A stretch of 64,000 nt of DNA from Streptomyces coeruleorubidus (GTDB taxonomy: Bacteria; Actinomycetota; Actinomycetes; Streptomycetales; Streptomycetaceae): the NCBI RefSeq assembly GCF_028885415.1, contig NZ_CP118527.1:6758001-6822000 (forward strand). The letters are read 5' to 3'. Shown in pieces: positions 59,465 to 64,000 of this stretch. The first letter of the stretch is position 1. Each line of letters starts with the position of its first letter. The position numbers and the translations under genes are program-made. Under the pieces are notes generated by a model. The model worked only from the letters and a program-made list of their open reading frames with translations. It ran no database searches and was not told the DNA's origin.

Positions 59465-60100
59465 TCAGCCGGCGGCCGTGTGCGCGGCTTCCGGAGCCAG
59501 TCCCCGGAGCAGCACCAGGGTGAAGCCGCGTACCCACTCCTCGTCCACCGGCTCCCCGCTCACCAGCGTGCGGTGCACCACCGCCCCCGCCACCATGTCG
59601 AAGATCAGGTCTGCTGTGCGGGAGGCTTCGGCGGGGTCCGGTTCGGGTGGGAGTTCGCCTCGTGCCTGGGCTCGGGATCTGCCCTCCAGGACCAGGCGTT
59701 TTTGGCGGTCGACCACCGACTCGCGGATGCGTTCGCGCAGGGCGTCGTCGCGGGTGGCCTCCGCGACCACTGCCATCAGGCCGCTTTTCGCCTCCGGGCG
59801 GTCCAGGATCGTGGCGAACTGGAGGACGACGCCCTCGATGTCGGCGGCCAGTGAGCCGCTGTCCGGGAGCGCCAGTTCGTCGAAGAGTTCCGCGACCGCG
59901 TCGACGACCAGTTCGTTCTTGCCGGCCCAGCGGCGGTACAGCGTCGTCTTCGCAACCCCGGCGCGGGTCGCGACGTCTCCCAGGGTGAGCTTGGACCAGC
60001 CCAGTTCGACCAGCGCCGCCCGTGTCGCGGCCAGGATCGCGGCGTCCGCCGTTGCGCTGCGCGGGCGCCCGGTGCGGCTGGCTGGGCTGCGGCTGTGCAT
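59465..60100 (-). CDS. TetR family regulator
   Basis: 211 aa from ATG 60100. Helix-turn-helix AILAATRAALVELGWSKLTLGDVATRAGVAKTTLYRRWAGKNELV is classic (about 22-66). C-terminal AcrR-like domain. Convergent with icmA. AACCG-G-CGGTT upstream is a candidate self-operator. Confidence 0.9.
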   Translation of the reverse strand: MHSRSPASRTGRPRSATADAAILAATRAALVELGWSKLTLGDVATRAGVAKTTLYRRWAGKNELVVDAVAELFDELALPDSGSLAADIEGVVLQFATILDRPEAKSGLMAVVAEATRDDALRERIRESVVDRQKRLVLEGRSRAQARGELPPEPDPAEASRTADLIFDMVAGAVVHRTLVSGEPVDEEWVRGFTLVLLRGLAPEAAHTAAG

Positions 60101-60112
60101 GTCCTGACCATA

Positions 60113-60123
60113 AACCGGCGGTT
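60113..60123. promoter_or_regulatory. palindrome upstream of tetR
   Basis: AACCG-G-CGGTT, 13 bases upstream of the ATG, resembles common TetR/AcrR-type operator cores (AACCGxCGGTT). Probably autoregulation. Confidence 0.45.
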
Positions 60124-60379
60124 CCTGCGCGGCCGTGAGGGAGATCACCCGGGGGTGGTGTTCCGGCGGGTCGACGTGGCATTACGCTACGTCTCGTAGC
60201 GAAAGCCCGTGAGGGACGTACACGGGCTTCGGCGACATGGCGTGGGGTGGGGACCCGGCGCTGACGGGCACCCGACCGGCCAGGCTTGGGCATCCGGCCG
60301 GCCTGGTTTCGGGCATCCGATCGGCCCGGCTTTTCCACCGGTTTTCACACGCGCGCGCAGTACGGGGGAGGATAGACGC

Positions 60380-61354
60380 ATGCAGCCACGGAACATGTCC
60401 ATGAGCGGAGTCGTCGACCTCGCCGCGGTGAAGGCGGCCCAGGAGGCCAAGGCGAAGGCGGAGCAGGCGCGTGCGCAAGCCGCCCGGGAGGGCGGTGCGG
60501 GGGCGATCTCCCCGGCCGATCTCGTCATCGACGTCGACGAGGCGGGGTTCGAGAGGGAGGTCCTGCAGCGGTCCGCCGAGGTCCCCGTCGTCATCGACTT
60601 CTGGGCCGAGTGGTGTCAGCCCTGCAAGCAGCTGAGCCCGGTCCTGGAGCGGCTGGCCGTCGAGTACAACGGCCGTTTCCTGCTTGCCAAGATCGACGTC
60701 GACGCCAACCAGATGCTGATGCAGCAGTTCGGCATCCAGGGGATCCCCGCGGTGTTCGCGGTCGTCGCGGGGCAGGCACTGCCGCTCTTCCAGGGGGCCG
60801 CGGGCGAGGCGCAGATCCGGCAGACCCTGGACCAGCTGGTGCAGGTCGCCGAGCAGCGCTTCGGCCTGACCGGTCTCGTCGTCGACCCCGAAGCCGAGCC
60901 GGGCGGCGCCCAGCCGGCTCCCGAGCGGCCGGCCGGTCCGTACGACGCCCTCCTCGAAGCCGCCGTGCAGGCGCTGGACTCCGGTGACCTGAGCGGCGCC
61001 GTCCAGGCCTACAAGAACGTGCTGAGCGAGGACCCGGGCAACGAGGAGGCCAAACTGGGCCTCGCCCAGGCCGAGTTGCTCCAGCGCGTGCAGGGCGTCG
61101 ACCCGCAGCAGGTGCGCAGGGAGGCGGCCGAGAAGCCGGCCGACGTGCAGGCGCAGATCGCCGCCGCCGACCTGGATCTGGTGGGCGGCCATGTGGAGGA
61201 CGCCTTCGGCCGCCTCATCGAGACCGTGGGGCGTACGGTGGGTGACGACCGGGACACCGTACGGATGCGGCTGCTGGAGCTGTTCGAGGTGGTCGGACCC
61301 GAGGATCCGCGTGTGATCGCGGCCCGTAGGGCCCTGGCTCGGGCCCTGTTCTGA
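60380..61354 (+). CDS. thioredoxin-domain protein with C-terminal TPR-like region (CnoX/YbbN type)
   Basis: 324 aa, ATG 60380 after GGGGGAGG. Thioredoxin fold at about 46-155 with active site WCQPC (Cys79, Cys82) and cis-Pro in IQGIPAVF. The N-terminus is a charged helix (VKAAQEAKAKAEQARAQAAR). The C-terminal half (about 180-324) has TPR-like helices (LEAAVQALDSGDLSGAVQAY). Such fusions act as redox chaperones that hand clients to chaperonin; that role is inferred. Confidence 0.88.
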   Translation: MQPRNMSMSGVVDLAAVKAAQEAKAKAEQARAQAAREGGAGAISPADLVIDVDEAGFEREVLQRSAEVPVVIDFWAEWCQPCKQLSPVLERLAVEYNGRFLLAKIDVDANQMLMQQFGIQGIPAVFAVVAGQALPLFQGAAGEAQIRQTLDQLVQVAEQRFGLTGLVVDPEAEPGGAQPAPERPAGPYDALLEAAVQALDSGDLSGAVQAYKNVLSEDPGNEEAKLGLAQAELLQRVQGVDPQQVRREAAEKPADVQAQIAAADLDLVGGHVEDAFGRLIETVGRTVGDDRDTVRMRLLELFEVVGPEDPRVIAARRALARALF

Positions 61355-61976
61355 CCAGTCGTTAAACACGCGGGCCTGTGGTGCCCACGTGAAAGATTTG
61401 CTGACAGAGCGTCACAGCGGCCGCACTTTGCCAAAACTTGGTAATCGCGGCCGCTGTTACTGCGAGTAAGTCGTGAGCGTTGATCTGTCGGTTTCTGTCC
61501 AGCGATCAACAGCTTTGTACCGCCGTCCGGCAGCACCCTGTGTCGTCGTCCGAGACCACGGGGTCGTTGTTCGGTTATCCCGCCGTTACTAGTCAGTAAC
61601 GAACCCCCTTGTGCGGGCGGCCAGAATGGACCACGATCGGCCACGCTCGGTCCATTCCCGTACCCCGGCAGCCGGTTGGGTCGCGGGACGTCCTGGGTCC
61701 CCACCGAGCAGAGCCGGCGGCAGTGGCGCCGGCTCTTGGACAGGGGGGTCTTCGCCCACTGGGCGAAGCCTGTCCAGCAGGGTTGTGCGTGATGCGTGTC
61801 AGGCGCGACCAGTGGTTGTCGCTCGGGGGTGATCGCCGGTGATTCGGGCGCGAGTTGCGCCGCCGAGTGCAGGCGCTCTCCTTCCCGAGGACGTAGCACT
61901 TCTCCCATCCCTGCCCGGCTGAGCCGCGATCCGGGGCGAGCCAGGACAGGAGATGTACGTCCGAGAAGGAGGAAAT
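61355..61976 (+). promoter_or_regulatory. 620-base non-coding region with palindromes and two adjacent hairpins upstream of the DUF6230 gene
   Basis: No gene seen. It holds CAGCGGCCGC/GCGGCCGCTG (61415-61424 and 61447-61456) enclosing TTGCCAAAACTTGGTAA; TTACT-GCG-AGTAA (61457-61469); CGTTACT-AGTC-AGTAACG (61584-61601); a 10-bp hairpin AGAGCCGGCG/CGCCGGCTCT (61710-61736); and at once a second hairpin (61737-61776: TGGACAGG...CCTGTCCA around CTTCGCCC/GGGCGAAG). Likely promoter with operators, then a structured leader. Confidence 0.6.
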
Positions 61977-62621
61977 ATGGAGTCCCAGGTGCGTGGCGGG
62001 ACCAGATGGAAGCGGTTCGCTGTGGTGATGGTGCCCAGCGTCACCGCCGCGGCATGTGTGGGTGTCGGACTCGCGCAGGGGGCGCTGGCCGCTTCGTTCA
62101 GCGTGTCCGGTCAGCAGTTCAAGGTGAAGGCCTCTCACCTGCACGGTGAGGGTTTCGCCCAGTACGGCGGGATCGACTCCGTCTACACGAAGACCGACGG
62201 CAAGGAAAAGACACAGGTTCCCGTCGCGATCTCGTCGTTCGACGACGCGACGATCACCAAGATGTGTCAGTCGGTCGCGACGCCGATCCCCCTCATAGGC
62301 AAGACGGTCTACCTCCGTCTTGAGGCGGGGAACAACCCCAAGAAGCCGGTCACGGCCGAGAACCTCTACATCGATGTCGCCCAGCTCGATGCCGATGCGA
62401 AGTTCAAGAACATCGACATCGGTGTGGCGGTCCAGGACAAGACGCGTGGCCCGGAGGTCAAGGACACGAAGACCACGCTGGCGGGCGGCTTCGCCCAGCA
62501 GGCCGAGTCGGCTGACCTCACCAACGTCGAGCAGACGGCGTGGGCGACCACGGCCGGTACGTTCACGCTCAACGGCCTGTCGATGCGTCTCGGCACGAAC
62601 AAGGACATGGAGTGCTTCTGA
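61977..62621 (+). CDS. DUF6230 family exported protein
   Basis: 214 aa, ATG 61977 after AAGGAGG. A hydrophobic N-terminal segment (about 16-38, VVMVPSVTAAACVGVGLAQ) with ALA-AS looks like a signal peptide, followed by a beta-rich exported domain with two cysteines (about Cys101 and Cys213) but no enzyme motif. Once labelled cholesterol esterase in Streptomyces without clear catalytic residues. With the next two genes it makes a cell-envelope cassette common in Streptomyces. Confidence 0.82.
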   Translation: MESQVRGGTRWKRFAVVMVPSVTAAACVGVGLAQGALAASFSVSGQQFKVKASHLHGEGFAQYGGIDSVYTKTDGKEKTQVPVAISSFDDATITKMCQSVATPIPLIGKTVYLRLEAGNNPKKPVTAENLYIDVAQLDADAKFKNIDIGVAVQDKTRGPEVKDTKTTLAGGFAQQAESADLTNVEQTAWATTAGTFTLNGLSMRLGTNKDMECF

Positions 62622-62811
62622 CAGCCTCCGTGTCACGGGTGCCGCGGGGCGGCTGAGCCGTCTCGAAGGGGCGGGGAAGCCACGGTTTCCCCGCCCCGCG
62701 GGCCCGGCCCGGCCGTCCGCCGGGCACCTTCACAGACCCACACCTTCCGGCTACTGAACGCCTACTTCCGAGCCGGTACGTACCTCCACCGGACCGAGGG
62801 AGCTGTTTTCC

Positions 62812-63396
62812 ATGAGTGCCGAGACTCCGGTCCAGAGCGCCGGGACCTTCACCCGGCTGCGTCGGCGATTCCGTGACTGGCGGGGCACCCGGCCGTTCTG
62901 GGCAGGCCTGTTGACCATCCTCGGCGGGGTGCCGATCGCCTACTTCCCCTACGCCACCCTGAAGTTGGGGACCATGTCGCTCACCATGGCGACCACCGCG
63001 GGGGCCGGCTCCCTCATCATCGGGGTCCTGCTGATCACGCTGGGTCTGACCATGTGGTTCCAGCAGGCGACGCGGGTCTTCGCCGGTGTCGCGTCGATCA
63101 TCCTCGCTCTGGTGTCGCTGGTGGTCTCCAACATCGGGGGCTTCATCATCGGCTTCCTGCTGGCGATGCTCGGCGGCGCGCTCGCCGTGTCCTGGGCGCC
63201 CGGCAAGGCGGAGGGCGCCGAGGGCGGACGGCACAAGTCCGGTCGCGGACCGGCCGGAGAGGGCGCCGTGGAACCCACGCCCCAGGGCGCCAGCGATGAG
63301 CCGGGCCCGCCGCACACCCCGTACGAGACCGGCGACGGTGGTCCGGATGACGGCGTCCGGTCCGAGGCCCGCAACGGGGGGTACCGTGTCGGCTGA
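62812..63396 (+). CDS. DUF6114 family membrane protein
   Basis: 194 aa. Four hydrophobic segments (about 29-48, 55-80, 88-108, 109-128) preceded by a basic RLRRRFRDWRGTRPFW and followed by a disordered Gly/Glu/Pro tail (130-194). It follows the DUF6230 gene and overlaps the next gene by 11 bases. Function unknown. Confidence 0.82.
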   Translation: MSAETPVQSAGTFTRLRRRFRDWRGTRPFWAGLLTILGGVPIAYFPYATLKLGTMSLTMATTAGAGSLIIGVLLITLGLTMWFQQATRVFAGVASIILALVSLVVSNIGGFIIGFLLAMLGGALAVSWAPGKAEGAEGGRHKSGRGPAGEGAVEPTPQGASDEPGPPHTPYETGDGGPDDGVRSEARNGGYRVG

Positions 63397-64000
63397 CGCC
63401 CGCGACCAGTTTCCCGGGACCCAGGACCGGCCGAGAACGGGGCCACGTCACGCGGCCCCCAAGAAGCCGCTGTTCACCCGGTTCCAGATGCCGGCCGGCA
63501 AGGCGATAGCCATGGCGGCGATGCCCACCGCGGTCCTCATGGGCATGGGATTCACCCCGACGCTCGCCCTCGCCGACGACCAGCCCTCGACGTCGAACAG
63601 CCTGAAGGCCGACGAGTACAAGGACTGCGTCGCGGCGCTGGAGAACGGCAAGGACAAGGACGGCGCCTCCCCGTCGCCCTCGGCGAGCGGCAGCGAGGAC
63701 GACGGCAAGAAGGACGAGAACACGTCCGAGCCGACTCCCTCGGCGCCCGCGGGCGGCTCGGACGCGGACAAGGACCCTGCGGACTCGTCCGGTTCGTCGG
63801 ATTCAGGTTCCGACGACACGGGCGGAAAGACCGAGCCCACGCCGACCCCTTCGCCCTCCTCAGGCACCTCGGGCGGGGACGACGCGGCAACGCCGAGCCC
63901 GTCGCCGTCCCAGAGCGACCGCAACGTGCTGGAGGACATCGGCGACGCGATCGGCGGCATCTTCAACGGCGGCAAGTCCACCGCGAGCCCGAGCCCGACG
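63386..64000 (+). CDS. exported Ser/Pro/Asp-rich protein, 3' end outside the window
   Basis: GTG 63386 opens a frame that stays open to the end of the window (205 codons). A basic N-terminus (RHAAPKKPLFTRFQMPAGK) is followed by a hydrophobic segment AIAMAAMPTAVLMGMGFTP and ALA-DD, a plausible signal peptide (about residues 40-66). After a short DEYKDCVAAL helix comes a low-complexity stretch with Ser-Pro, Lys-Asp and Gly runs. Probably the third member of the DUF6230/DUF6114 unit. The rest is beyond the window. Confidence 0.75.
   Translation, partial: MSADARDQFPGTQDRPRTGPRHAAPKKPLFTRFQMPAGKAIAMAAMPTAVLMGMGFTPTLALADDQPSTSNSLKADEYKDCVAALENGKDKDGASPSPSASGSEDDGKKDENTSEPTPSAPAGGSDADKDPADSSGSSDSGSDDTGGKTEPTPTPSPSSGTSGGDDAATPSPSPSQSDRNVLEDIGDAIGGIFNGGKSTASPSPT

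Noticed and set aside
61611..61842. Short plus-strand open frames in the leader
   Set aside because: Poor codon bias, Arg/Gly-rich shadow composition, and overlap with two perfect hairpins.
61780..61976. Possible c-di-AMP (ydaO) riboswitch before the DUF6230 gene
   Set aside because: The region is long and structured, but the conserved ydaO blocks could not be matched by eye; only generic hairpins are supported.

Overview
The window is a stretch of a Streptomyces chromosome. Evidence: very high GC with strong third-position GC, GTG/TTG starts, the polar-growth coiled-coil pair Scy (1326 aa) and FilP, the actinobacterial mismatch endonuclease NucS, a zinc-type MarR regulator resembling AbsC, a coenzyme-B12 mutase of the IcmA type, and a gene order that, from memory, follows the S. 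coelicolor SCO5362-SCO5422 region. No insertion sequence, tRNA, rRNA or CRISPR array was found.

Layout. 1-3749: end of a Sua5/YrdC-type gene, an LMW-phosphatase-like protein with Ser at the nucleophile position, a divergent SHMT paralogue and a WecA/TarO-type sugar-phosphate transferase. 4047-11839: complete F1Fo ATP synthase operon atpI-B-E-F-H-A-G-D-C, closed by a long hairpin terminator. 11969-19335: DUF2550 protein; secreted chitinase (CBM2-FnIII-GH18) with two direct-repeat operators inside its promoter; LuxR-type two-component system; small membrane proteins; PduO-type cobalamin adenosyltransferase; DrrAB-like ABC exporter. 19416-27399: TetR regulator, 3-hydroxybutyryl-CoA dehydrogenase, STAS protein, a membrane-anchored ATPase-like protein with a Pro/Thr/Ser repeat tail, nucS, a conserved Streptomyces hypothetical, an LLM flavin oxidoreductase and a small zinc-ribbon-like protein. 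27406-31466: two tandem ABC transporter pairs. 31552-36650: filP and scy. 36884-39703: methylmalonyl-CoA epimerase, thiolase and MeaB. 40193-43061: acidic PepSY protein divergent from an OmpR-type two-component system. 43108-46601: MarR regulator, three AIM24-family proteins, a DUF3817 protein and a thiamine-binding-type protein.

46832-56712 is the accessory region: a type II polyketide cluster whose first seven genes (SchA/CurD-like, cupin, KS-alpha, KS-beta/CLF, ACP, aromatase/cyclase, TcmI-like cyclase) have the order of the spore-pigment whiE operon. It ends in a 19-bp hairpin and is followed by tailoring genes: an ACMSD/amidohydrolase-2 protein, an FAD aromatic hydroxylase, and a divergent P450 translationally coupled to a small monooxygenase-fold protein that is a paralogue of the N-terminal domain of the first cluster gene. 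The cluster lies between housekeeping genes, so the simplest reading is an inserted or relocated spore-pigment-type cluster with extra oxidative and possibly decarboxylative tailoring. It is the best candidate here for an undescribed system.

56745-64000: MarR regulator, second DUF3817 protein, icmA (with Phe80 and Gln198) behind a 24-bp near-palindrome, TetR regulator with its own candidate operator, thioredoxin-TPR protein, a 620-bp leader with several palindromes and hairpins, then the DUF6230 and DUF6114 genes and a Ser/Pro/Asp-rich exported protein cut by the window end. Mce, MeaB, thiolase, cobalamin adenosyltransferase, IcmA and hydroxybutyryl-CoA dehydrogenase together point to acyl-CoA/B12 metabolism that supplies precursors such as methylmalonyl-CoA and interconverts butyryl- and isobutyryl-CoA.
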